Below, one piece after another: positions 1-5,748 of a DNA stretch of 8,680 nt (the stretch's first letter is position 1; the number at the start of each line of letters is the position of its first letter). The translations under genes were made by a program, and so were the position numbers. This stretch comes from Angelakisella sp. (GTDB lineage Bacteria > Bacillota > Clostridia > Oscillospirales > Ruminococcaceae): assembly GCA_020024515.1 (NCBI GenBank), contig JAHHTR010000088.1, forward strand, positions 1 to 8,680. The letters are read 5' to 3'. The notes below the pieces were generated by a model. The model made no database searches, was not told the DNA's origin, and worked only from the letters and a program-made list of their open reading frames with translations.

Positions 1-14
1 GGAGGAAAAAAAAG

Positions 15-284
15 ATGGAATATCTATATCCTGACAATCTGAAATCAAAAGCCACACTGTGGCTGTGGCAGCTTCGTGATATCGGTATTATAAGCGCAGG
101 ACTGCTTGTCTCGGTATTTGCATTTGCGCAAGCAGGCATATTTTTCCCGTTAATTTTAACTGTTGCGTACGCTTTTCTCTCAATACGTTTTGATGATATA
201 AGTATACTTGATTTTATAAAATATGCCACAGCTTACTTTTTTTTGAAACGACAAACATTTGAATGGAGTGAAAACAATGAGTAA
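15..284 (+). CDS. Small two-helix membrane protein of a conjugative transfer module (PrgI/TrsC-like)
   Basis: An 89-residue protein with a short polar N-terminus, two adjacent hydrophobic segments (about residues 24-40 and 42-57) separated by a small turn, and a charged C-terminal tail. This is the architecture of the VirB3/PrgI/TrsC class of inner-membrane type IV secretion components, which sit next to the VirB4 ATPase. The ATG has a strong GGAGG at 1-5 with a nine-base spacer. The stop codon overlaps the next start by 8 bases, so translation is probably coupled. The family call rests mainly on size, topology and position before TrsD-like and VirB4-like genes; I recognise no signature residue. 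The gene looks intact, and any genes upstream are outside the window. Confidence 0.62.
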   Translation: MEYLYPDNLKSKATLWLWQLRDIGIISAGLLVSVFAFAQAGIFFPLILTVAYAFLSIRFDDISILDFIKYATAYFFLKRQTFEWSENNE

Positions 285-858
285 AAAGAAATATGATAAA
301 AATTCCATATCTACGCAAGGCTTAATAAACATAAAAGCCATTACAGATTACAGTCTGATAACCGAATACGGTGAGCTTGTGTATTTTATTATAAAGCCTA
401 CCAATATATCTGTTCTTTCCGAAAGTAACCTCAGCAACAGAATTTACGCTTTGATGACTGTGTTAAAGGGAATTACAGATGTTGAGATGATATGTTTAAA
501 TTCAAAAGAAAACTTTGATGACAATAAAATATATCTCAAAAAGAGAATGGAAGAAGAAAGCAATCCCATAATTCAAAGGTTGCTTCAAATCGACAGTCAA
601 AATTTGGATCATTTACAGGTACAAACGGCTACTTCAAGAGAATTTTTGATAATTATCCGATTGCAAAATCAGAAAGAAACTGAAAATTTACCGTATCTGT
701 CACGTATAGAAAAAATATTGAAAGAACAGGGATTTACCACAAAAAGAGCAGACAATGACGATATTAAAAAAATTATTGCCGTATACTTCGAGCAAAATGT
801 AACAACGGACAGCTACGAAGATTTTGACGGAGAAAGGTGGGTTATATTAGGTGAATAA
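277..858 (+). CDS. TrsD/TraD-like conjugative transfer protein
   Basis: A soluble protein of 193 residues with no membrane segment or signal peptide. It lies between a small membrane protein and a VirB4-type ATPase, as TrsD (TraD of pSK41/pGO1, about 200 aa) does. The N-terminus contains a short region resembling the start of VirB4-class proteins (TQGLINIKAITDYSLITEYG, about residues 13-32), followed by a mixed alpha/beta region with many Lys, Glu and Asn. An upstream in-frame TTG at 259 exists, but ATG 277 is preferred because GGAGTG lies at 265-270 and it gives the short overlap typical of this operon. The exact biochemical role of TrsD is not well defined; it is thought to belong to the transfer apparatus. 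Assignment is by context and general resemblance, not by a diagnostic motif. Confidence 0.58.
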   Translation: MSKKKYDKNSISTQGLINIKAITDYSLITEYGELVYFIIKPTNISVLSESNLSNRIYALMTVLKGITDVEMICLNSKENFDDNKIYLKKRMEEESNPIIQRLLQIDSQNLDHLQVQTATSREFLIIIRLQNQKETENLPYLSRIEKILKEQGFTTKRADNDDIKKIIAVYFEQNVTTDSYEDFDGERWVILGE

Positions 859-1741
859 GAAAAAGGTCAATGAAAATATTTTTGATTCCAAAGCCAAAAG
901 CTATTTGGACATGATAGCGCCGAGCGTTATCAAATTTTACACAGATTATTATATATGCGGAAATACATTCAGATGTGTTTACGCCTTGCGTGAATATCCG
1001 ACAAGCACATCAGAACAGGCAATCCTCAGACACCTTGGCGAAAAAGACGGTGTCACCTTGCGGATTTATACAAGGCAGGTCACACCGACAGAAGAAAAGA
1101 ATATTATCCATAACGCAACCAACAAAAACAGAATGCAAAGAACTCAAACCAACAATATTCAAGAAACAGTAACCGCTGAAAGCAATCTTCAAGATGTGGT
1201 TGCAATGGTGTCGACTATGCACCGTAACAGAGAACCGCTCCTTCACTGCGCTGTATATATAGAATTGACAGCTCACAACTACGACAGTTTAAAACTTTTA
1301 CAAACAGATGTTATGACTGAGCTTGTTAGAAGCAAATTAAATGTTGACAGATTACTTCTTCGTCAACAGGAAGGCTTTTTGTGTGTCAGTCCGTCGGGGA
1401 GAAATGTATTTGGCGATCAGTATGAGAGAGTTCTGCCTGCAAGCTCTGTCGCAAACTTATATCCGTTTAACTATTCAGGAAAAACCGACAGTAACGGTTT
1501 TTATATTGGCAGAGACAAATTTGGCACTAATATTATAGTGGACTTTGATAAACGTGATAATGATAAAACAAACCCCTGTATTTTAATTTTGGGAAACTCG
1601 GGACAGGGTAAAAGCTATCTCTTAAAGCTTATATTATGTAACATATCAGAGAGCGGTAAAAATGTTATATGTGGAAAGGTTACACTAAATAGGACAGTTA
1701 ATAAGAGAAGTGTTAGAATAATAAATAGAAATAAAATATAA
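851..1741 (+). pseudogene. VirB4/TrsE-type conjugation ATPase, truncated by an IS3-family insertion
   Basis: N-terminal part of a VirB4-class ATPase, the motor that energises assembly of, and transport through, a conjugative type IV secretion system at the cytoplasmic membrane. It starts at a GTG overlapping the previous stop by 8 bases, with a purine-rich AAAGGTGGG at 832-840. Residues 1-240 match the long N-terminal domain of this class; the Walker A motif GNSGQGKS is at residues 248-255. Genuine sequence stops at about residue 276. The last 20 residues are read from the left end of the inserted element and end at 1741. Family members are roughly 600-800 residues, so Walker B and the rest of the ATPase domain are gone and the product should be inactive. 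The sequence after the element does not continue this gene, so a deletion or rearrangement accompanied or followed the insertion. Confidence 0.82.
1682..1709 (+). repeat. Left terminal inverted repeat of the IS3-family element
   Basis: Pairs with 2512-2539 on the opposite strand: 15 perfect bases, then a six-base poorly matched stretch, then AAGAGAA, which also matches. It interrupts the VirB4-type reading frame. Confidence 0.85.
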
Positions 1742-1763
1742 AGTAAAAAGAGGTAATCTAAAA

Positions 1764-2044
1764 ATGGCAAGAGAAAAAAAGAATATAGTGATGATTTTAA
1801 AAAACAAATGGTGGAATTATATAATAGCGGTAAAGCCAGATGCGAAATCATACGTGAATATGAACTTACTCCTTCAACATTGAGTTCATGGATCAATAAA
1901 TATAATGAAACCGGATCATTCAATATAAATGATAATCGTAGTGAAGAAGAAAAAGAACTTATTAAGCTACGTAAATAGCTCAAACAATTACGAATAGAAA
2001 ATGATATTTTAAAGCAAGCGGCGCTGATTATGGGACGAAAATAA
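1764..2044 (+). pseudogene. IS3-family orfA (HTH protein), frameshifted and with an internal stop
   Basis: OrfA of IS3 elements supplies the helix-turn-helix DNA-binding part of the transposase. The ATG at 1764 opens as MAREKK, but the recognisable protein continues in another frame as YSDDFKKQMVELYNSGKA, then a helix-turn-helix region ending LTPSTLSSWINKYNETGSF, then the leucine-rich tail with ENDILKQAALIMGRK. The frames join if the A7 run at 1774-1780 is read as eight bases. A second lesion is TAG at 1976-1978 within the coiled tail, at a codon that was probably CAG. The stop at 2042-2044 overlaps the start of the orfB frame, with AAAA at 2038-2041 as a possible -1 slippage site, as in the family. 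A homopolymer sequencing error could explain the frameshift but not the TAG. Confidence 0.82.
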
Positions 2045-2520
2045 AGATTATTTTATCTAATAAAAACAACTACCCAATCAGTGCAATATGCAAGTTGTTG
2101 AAAGTGAACCGTTCTTCGTTATATTACAAAAAAGACAGAAAAAGTATAAAATATCAGGAAAATGAAAACTTGGTACACTTAATAAAAACGATATTTAAAA
2201 GAAGTCGCAGTCATTATGGAACAAGGAAAATAAAAATTGAATTGAGTAAAAAAGGATATCAAGTTAGCAGAAGACGTATTGGACGTATTATGAGGGAAAA
2301 CTGCTTAGTTTCGAGTTATACTGTAAAACATTATAAATTACATAAGACAAGCTGTAATAATGATAAAATAGATAATATACTAAATCGAAAGTTTGACCAA
2401 GCCAAGAAAATGAATGCCATCGTAAGCGATTTGACTTATGTAAATTGGTATAATAATATTCGTGTACATGGATCATTGGATTATCATACTCCTAAAGAGT
2501 ATAGAGAACTATTCTCTTAA
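2041..2520 (+). pseudogene. IS3-family orfB (DDE transposase), catalytic core deleted
   Basis: The frame begins near ATAAAG at 2041 and includes the typical N-terminal part (KLLKVNRSSLYY; then HYGTRKIKIELSKKGYQVSRRRI). The SDLTYV segment carrying the first catalytic Asp ends at about 2442. It is joined directly to WYNNIRVHGSLDYHTPKEYR, the conserved C-terminal end of the family. About 120 residues that hold the second Asp and the Glu are missing, with the junction at about 2440-2446, and the frame is preserved across it. An internal TTG at 2095 opens a 141-residue frame, but intact family members are about 270-290 residues. The product cannot be catalytic; it could still bind DNA or partner proteins. 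Confidence 0.85.
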
Positions 2521-2539
2521 AATTTGTCCTATTTAGTGT
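2512..2539 (-). repeat. Right terminal inverted repeat of the IS3-family element
   Basis: Reverse complement of the left repeat: TGTCCTATTTAGTGT at 2525-2539 is perfect, and TTCTCTT at 2512-2518 matches the inner block. It overlaps the orfB stop codon. Confidence 0.85.
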
Positions 2540-2548
2540 TGACAATCC

Positions 2549-2659
2549 ATGGATGCTCTTAAAACAAATGGTTACCCTTTTGAAGAGATTCCAGAAAGAA
2601 TACTTCAAAGCTATTCTATGAAACACCTGAAAATATCTTTTGTATTACGGGGTGTATAG
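2549..2659 (+). other. Unrecognised 36-codon frame, possibly a gene remnant
   Basis: ATG at 2549 opens a 36-residue frame (begins MDALKTNGYPFEEIPERILQ) just right of the IS3-family element. A second frame overlapping its end reads FYETPENIFCITGCIALFYQ and runs to 2693. The two may be halves of one older gene joined by a frameshift. I do not recognise either. There is no clear ribosome binding site, and the sequence does not look like the missing part of the VirB4-type ATPase. It may be debris of a gene lost in the rearrangement. Confidence 0.25.
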
Positions 2660-2684
2660 CACTTTTCTATCAAGTGTATACTCC
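2651..2684. repeat. Compact hairpin of unknown role
   Basis: GTATA-CACTT at 2654-2664 (with one bulged G at 2659) pairs with AAGTGTATAC at 2672-2681, with a seven-base loop. A further GG/CC pair lies outside a T-T mismatch. No T-tract follows on either strand (AAAAAT on the +, CCGTAATAC on the -), so it is a poor rho-independent terminator. Confidence 0.45.
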
Positions 2685-2731
2685 AAAAATCTGACAGCCT
2701 TTGGGTGGCTTTATATACTACATTTATCCGC

Positions 2732-2775
2732 AGCTCTTTTCACGTATAATCAGTGAATACCCAAAAGCTCTTTTT
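2732..2775 (+). terminator. Weak terminator-like hairpin
   Basis: AGCTCTTTT at 2732-2740 can pair with AAAAGCT at 2763-2769 (one bulged base), with an inner CAC/GTG pairing, followed on the + strand by CTTTTTG. It could end a + strand transcript from the unrecognised region. No better terminator for the leftward FUSC operon was seen between 2660 and 2778. The stem is imperfect and mostly A-T. Confidence 0.25.
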
Positions 2776-2778
2776 GTA

Positions 2779-3864
2779 TTATATCTTAGTTGTTGACTGT
2801 TGTTGATTTTCAGTATTGATTTCAAATCTTTTATCAACTATTTTTTGATACAAGAAAATAAATGCAAATCCAAGAGCCACTCCCAACAGATTATTTTGTA
2901 TACGCAATAAAACAGCATTTTGTACACCATATAGCCCTGCCGCCAACATCAGTGCACCAAAGCAATTAATGGCTGTCTTGTAGCGGTAATCAGTACAGAA
3001 TCCCAAACACAAACCACCTATCGGACCTAAAAATGTGTGCATAGATTCAGGCAATATCTGATATACACCAAAGAACAGGACAGAGCCTACAACAACACCC
3101 AAAACTCTCTGCCAAAGACGTTCCTTAATATTTGCCGTATAAGGATAGGTGGATAGCAAAGATGCGCAAGCAAATCCCATCCACATAAATCGTTCTATGT
3201 GAAGTGCATTACCCAAAGTCAATACTAAACTGACACCCAATGCCATACGTAACTGCCAACGGCTCTTTTCTTTTAACATATCAAATTGTGATACAATTTG
3301 ACGAAAACGGATTTCATTATTTTTCTTGCGATGTTTCATATAAAAAATGCTACCGCAAATAATATATCCTACCAAAGTCAAAGTTGCACGTTTCCAAAAT
3401 AGCTCTCCTGTTACAGGGTTGCCTGTCAAAAATACATATGCAAAACTATACAATCCACCATTTCCCATTTCTGGGGTGTCAGATGTCATCAGTAAAATTA
3501 TAAAAAAAGACGCAAAGTGAATAAATGCTGCAATTACTGGGTGTACAAATGCAGTTACAACCGGTACAACAAGTAACAGTGAAAATGTAACTGCTAAGTT
3601 CAGCATAGAATCTTTTATGCAATAGCCAAAATCTACAAATCGAACCGCAAGCAAGATACAAAATAATGCTACGCCCATTGGATTATTTTCACTGCCGAAT
3701 AAACTTCCGATTGGTGCAATAAAAATAATTGAAAATGTAACAATTAAGATAGCTCGCAATACCATTGCCGCTTGCATTTTGCGACGTTCACCAGCTGTCT
3801 TTGCTATACGTATTTTTGCTTTCAAAACTGCAGGATCAAGTTGCAACATATCATAAAATCGCAA
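2779..3864 (-). CDS. FUSC-family integral membrane protein (aromatic acid exporter-like)
   Basis: A 361-residue membrane protein with two hydrophobic blocks (about residues 33-125 and 155-175, then 205-340) separated by a basic region at about 176-203. The second block has the FUSC-type signature region ERLWQRVLGVVVG at 248-260. FUSC proteins (YccS, AaeB, plant ALMT relatives) are linked to export of aromatic carboxylic acids or other anions; the substrate here cannot be told from sequence. TTG at 3862-3864 is chosen as the start because AGGAGG lies eight bases upstream; the ATG at 3849 would leave an unusual 23-base gap. The gene follows marR by 17 bases on the same strand, which suggests regulated efflux. 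It is intact, with a polar Gln/Thr-rich C-terminal tail. Confidence 0.8.
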   Translation of the reverse strand: MRFYDMLQLDPAVLKAKIRIAKTAGERRKMQAAMVLRAILIVTFSIIFIAPIGSLFGSENNPMGVALFCILLAVRFVDFGYCIKDSMLNLAVTFSLLLVVPVVTAFVHPVIAAFIHFASFFIILLMTSDTPEMGNGGLYSFAYVFLTGNPVTGELFWKRATLTLVGYIICGSIFYMKHRKKNNEIRFRQIVSQFDMLKEKSRWQLRMALGVSLVLTLGNALHIERFMWMGFACASLLSTYPYTANIKERLWQRVLGVVVGSVLFFGVYQILPESMHTFLGPIGGLCLGFCTDYRYKTAINCFGALMLAAGLYGVQNAVLLRIQNNLLGVALGFAFIFLYQKIVDKRFEINTENQQQSTTKI

Positions 3865-3872
3865 TATACTTA

Positions 3873-3878
3873 CCTCCT
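3873..3878 (-). promoter_or_regulatory. Ribosome binding site that fixes a TTG start for the FUSC gene
   Basis: AGGAGG on the - strand (CCTCCT on the +), exactly eight bases before TTG 3864. It lies in the 17-base gap between marR and the FUSC gene. Confidence 0.75.
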
Positions 3879-3881
3879 AAT

Positions 3882-4304
3882 TTAATCAATATTTTTGTTA
3901 GCTGTACGAATGAACTCAAACAAGGTGTCAAAATCATCTCCCATACTTCTACGCAAATCATAAAGTGGTTGCAAAATTGCACCATAATTTTGTAGTAATT
4001 TCATTCTTCCAACTTCTGTTAAAGATAGCATATAACTCCGTTCATCATCTGAATTTTTTTCTTTCTGAATACATTCTTTTTCAAAAAGACTCTTTATACA
4101 TCGACTGACTGCTTCTTTTTTCATGCCACTGCTACGACTGAGTGCAAGCGGTGTACTCTTATCAGGTTCCAAAAAAAGTCGTGCTAATATTTCACGCTCA
4201 CTGGCTGTCAATGTCTGCTTTTGGTTTTGTGGCAATAGTGCTCTGGATAAATGACATAATTCTTGCTGATATGCGAGCATTTTCAACCAATCAATCTCCT
4301 CCAT
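3882..4304 (-). CDS. MarR-family transcriptional regulator
   Basis: A 140-residue winged-helix protein of typical MarR length. A winged HTH spans about residues 33-100: LTASEREILARLF, then SRSSGMKKEAVSRCIKSLFE as the recognition region, and the wing NSDDERSYMLSLTEVGR, matching the family D-x-R-x5-LT-x-x-G pattern. Flanking helices would form the dimer interface. The ATG is preceded by GGAGG at 4315-4319 with a 10-base spacer. MarR proteins usually repress their own operon and release DNA when a small, often aromatic, ligand binds. Being first in an operon with a FUSC exporter fits ligand-induced export, but the ligand is unknown. Confidence 0.85.
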   Translation of the reverse strand: MEEIDWLKMLAYQQELCHLSRALLPQNQKQTLTASEREILARLFLEPDKSTPLALSRSSGMKKEAVSRCIKSLFEKECIQKEKNSDDERSYMLSLTEVGRMKLLQNYGAILQPLYDLRRSMGDDFDTLFEFIRTANKNID

Positions 4305-4326
4305 AAATTATACACCTCCACAAAAG

Positions 4327-4343
4327 AAGTTAATAAAGTTAAT
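4327..4343. repeat. Direct repeat beside the marR promoter, possible operator
   Basis: AAGTTAAT occurs at 4327-4334 and 4336-4343 (+ strand), a nine-base period, between the -10 box and the marR ribosome binding site. Its position would suit repression by MarR, but MarR operators are normally inverted repeats, so the role is uncertain. Confidence 0.3.
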
Positions 4344-4369
4344 TATATCATTTTTTTTTACCTTGTCAA
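4342..4369 (-). promoter_or_regulatory. Sigma-A promoter of the marR-FUSC operon
   Basis: On the - strand, TTGACA at 4364-4369 and TATAAT at 4342-4347 are both perfect consensus, separated by 16 bases. They lie about 38 bases upstream of the marR start. Confidence 0.8.
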
Positions 4370-4416
4370 TATGATAATTTTTATGTATAATCACTGATTA
4401 ATTTTATACTGATAGA

Positions 4417-4444
4417 TTGTCAAATTAAGTGCAACATTTTAAAA
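4417..4444 (+). repeat. Terminal inverted repeat of the IS30 element (marR side)
   Basis: Contains TAAGTGCAACA at 4426-4436, the perfect core shared with 5486-5496. About 21 of 28 bases match the other end overall. Confidence 0.7.
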
Positions 4445-5410
4445 TCACTCAAAAAACTTAGCTATAACTTCTAATGGAGTCTTGTAACCTAATCTTTTTC
4501 TTGGTCTGTTGTTAATCATATTAACAACAACTTGCAAATCTTCATTTGTAACATTTTTTAGTGAAGTTCCCTTTGGAAAGAATTGTCTAATCAATCCATT
4601 GGTATTTTCATTCGTACCTCTTTGCCAAGGAGAATACGGATCGCAGAAATATACATCCATACCCGTTTGACAGCTTATGTATTCGTGCATAGCAAACTCT
4701 TTACCGTTGTCTACGGTGAAACTTTTTTTCAGTTTATCGGGTATGCTTTTAAAAACATCAATTGTTGCTTCACTAAACTCTTTGTCTGTTTTGGTATTAA
4801 GCTTGAAAGCAATGGGAAATCCTGATTTTCTTTCAACGTGCGTGCCGAATAAACCTGTTTTTCTCATACCTATTACCGTATCACTTTCAAAATGACCATA
4901 CCTACTTCTGTTAATACAACCCGGCGGTCTTTGAGATATATTAACTGTATTAGGTATTTTCCCCCTGCTGTCATTACTTGATTTACGCTTTTTGTGTTTG
5001 TTCATAAATCTCATCTTCTTTTTGACAGATATGGGTATTAATCCACTGTGAACAGCTCTATATATAGTTGGATAAGAAATACTAAATGGTTGTTTTTCTA
5101 ATTTGGCTCTACCACAAATTTGTTCAGGAGTCCACATTTGAACAAGCTTATCCAAGACATATTTTCTTAAAAGTTGATTAGCTACCAAAATAGGACTCTT
5201 ACCACAATTTGATTTTCTTTTAATGTACTTTTTTTGCGCGTGATGAGCCGCATACCTGCCTGTTGAATAAGAATTTCGTTTAAACTCACGAGAGACAGTC
5301 GAAGGTGAACGACCAAGCATACGTGCTATAGCACGTATGCTTGCACCCTGTTCCAATAAACCTCTTGACTGTTCTCTTTCTTCTATGGTAAGATGTGTGT
5401 AATGGCTCAT
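4445..5410 (-). CDS. IS30-family DDE transposase
   Basis: A 321-residue protein, typical of IS30 transposases. The N-terminal helix-turn-helix (about residues 6-45: LTIEEREQ, IRAIARMLGRSPSTVSRE) binds the inverted repeats. The integrase-fold core carries a full acidic triad: D177 in GHFESDTVIG, D234 in TVDNGKEF and E268 in QRGTNENTNGLIRQFFPKGT, with the characteristic 33 residues between the last two. The C-terminus ends with the usual NRPRKRLGYKTPLEV. The ATG at 5410 has AAGGAG at 5419-5424, eight bases upstream. No lesion is visible, so the element may be active. Confidence 0.95.
   Translation of the reverse strand: MSHYTHLTIEEREQSRGLLEQGASIRAIARMLGRSPSTVSREFKRNSYSTGRYAAHHAQKKYIKRKSNCGKSPILVANQLLRKYVLDKLVQMWTPEQICGRAKLEKQPFSISYPTIYRAVHSGLIPISVKKKMRFMNKHKKRKSSNDSRGKIPNTVNISQRPPGCINRSRYGHFESDTVIGMRKTGLFGTHVERKSGFPIAFKLNTKTDKEFSEATIDVFKSIPDKLKKSFTVDNGKEFAMHEYISCQTGMDVYFCDPYSPWQRGTNENTNGLIRQFFPKGTSLKNVTNEDLQVVVNMINNRPRKRLGYKTPLEVIAKFFE
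5314..5343. repeat. Perfect 30-bp palindrome inside the IS30 transposase gene
   Basis: CAAGCATACGTGCTA at 5314-5328 is followed immediately by its exact reverse complement (5329-5343), with no loop. It lies in codons for ASIRAIARMLG, near the recognition part of the helix-turn-helix. As RNA it would form a strong hairpin about 70-95 bases after the start codon. Confidence 0.9.
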
Positions 5411-5446
5411 AATTTGATCTCCTTGTAATGTTTTGTTGATAACTCC

Positions 5447-5475
5447 ATTATACAGGTTTTCCTTTTATGAGTCAT
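5447..5475 (-). promoter_or_regulatory. Likely promoter of the IS30 transposase
   Basis: On the - strand, TATAAT at 5447-5452 has ATGACT at 5470-5475 seventeen bases upstream (four of six match TTGACA). It is inside the element, between the right inverted repeat and the ribosome binding site. Confidence 0.55.
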
Positions 5476-5477
5476 TA

Positions 5478-5505
5478 TTTTTTAGTGTTGCACTTATATT
5501 GTAAA
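5478..5505 (-). repeat. Terminal inverted repeat of the IS30 element (promoter side)
   Basis: Contains TGTTGCACTTA at 5486-5496, the reverse complement of the core at 4426-4436. Confidence 0.7.
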
Positions 5506-5515
5506 CCTATACTAT

Positions 5516-5555
5516 AAAAAAATCCTCTCACTCTATTCTTCGTGGTGAAAGGATT
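5516..5555 (-). terminator. Rho-independent terminator, leftward (distal)
   Basis: On the - strand, AATCCTTTCAC (5545-5555) pairs with GTGAGAGGATT (5521-5531) with one mismatch, and the stem runs into a seven-base T-tract (A-run at 5516-5522 on the + strand). It lies downstream of the solute-binding protein pseudogene and just outside the IS30 element. Confidence 0.75.
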
Positions 5556-5604
5556 CTACGTTTTTATATATTTTTTTGTTAATTCAACAACAATTATTAT
5601 ACAC

Positions 5605-5655
5605 AAAGAAAAACTCTCTTCTACACTTAAACAACAAATATAACAGGAGAGAGTT
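5605..5655 (-). terminator. Rho-independent terminator, leftward (proximal)
   Basis: On the - strand, AACTCTCT (5648-5655) pairs with AGAGAGTT (5612-5619), extended by a G-U and a C-G pair, and is followed by TTTTTCTTT. The loop is about 24 bases. It is the first terminator-like signal after the solute-binding protein stop codon, about 95 bases downstream. Confidence 0.65.
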
Positions 5656-5748
5656 ATTATATCAATAATATATAGACTCCAGATGTTTCAATTTTATATA
5701 ATATTAATGCAAGCATCGGTTTTATACATTGCTATTAATTATAGATTT

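Larger units (their letters stand above)
1682..2539 (+). mobile_element. Internally deleted IS3-family element (non-autonomous derivative)
   Basis: The element is bounded by inverted repeats: 15 perfect bases (ACACTAAATAGGACA at 1682-1696 and its complement at 2525-2539), then six poorly matched bases and seven more matching ones. It holds orfA and orfB of an IS3-family transposase in the usual overlapping arrangement, but is only about 0.86 kb, whereas such elements are normally 1.2-1.5 kb. The missing part is the middle of orfB. The outermost few bases may extend beyond the limits given (the right side reads TTGACA after the repeat; the left side is less alike). No target duplication could be fixed, because the two flanks come from different contexts. 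Confidence 0.85.
4417..5505 (-). mobile_element. Complete IS30-family insertion sequence
   Basis: The element is about 1.09 kb, carries one intact transposase and is flanked by inverted repeats. The core TAAGTGCAACA at 4426-4436 is repeated inverted at 5486-5496, with partial matches outward (TTGTCAAAT against TTTACAATA) and inward to A-rich sequence. The ends are estimated from the alignment of the two repeats and could be off by a few bases; no clear 2-3 bp target duplication was found. The left end lies about 50 bases upstream of the marR -35 box, so the insertion seems to have spared that promoter. Confidence 0.85.

Noticed and set aside
1615..1983. 122-aa hydrophobic frame on the - strand
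   Set aside because: It spans the virB4/IS junction and the complement of orfA; its Leu/Phe/Ser-rich content is a by-product of A-rich coding sequence on the + strand.
2693..2715. Possible terminator AGCC...GGCT downstream of the FUSC gene
   Set aside because: The stem is only four base pairs and no continuous T-tract follows on either strand.
1682..5505. Composite transposon carrying the MarR-FUSC operon between two IS elements
   Set aside because: The flanking elements belong to different families (IS3 and IS30) with unrelated inverted repeats, and one is defective, so they cannot mobilise the segment together.
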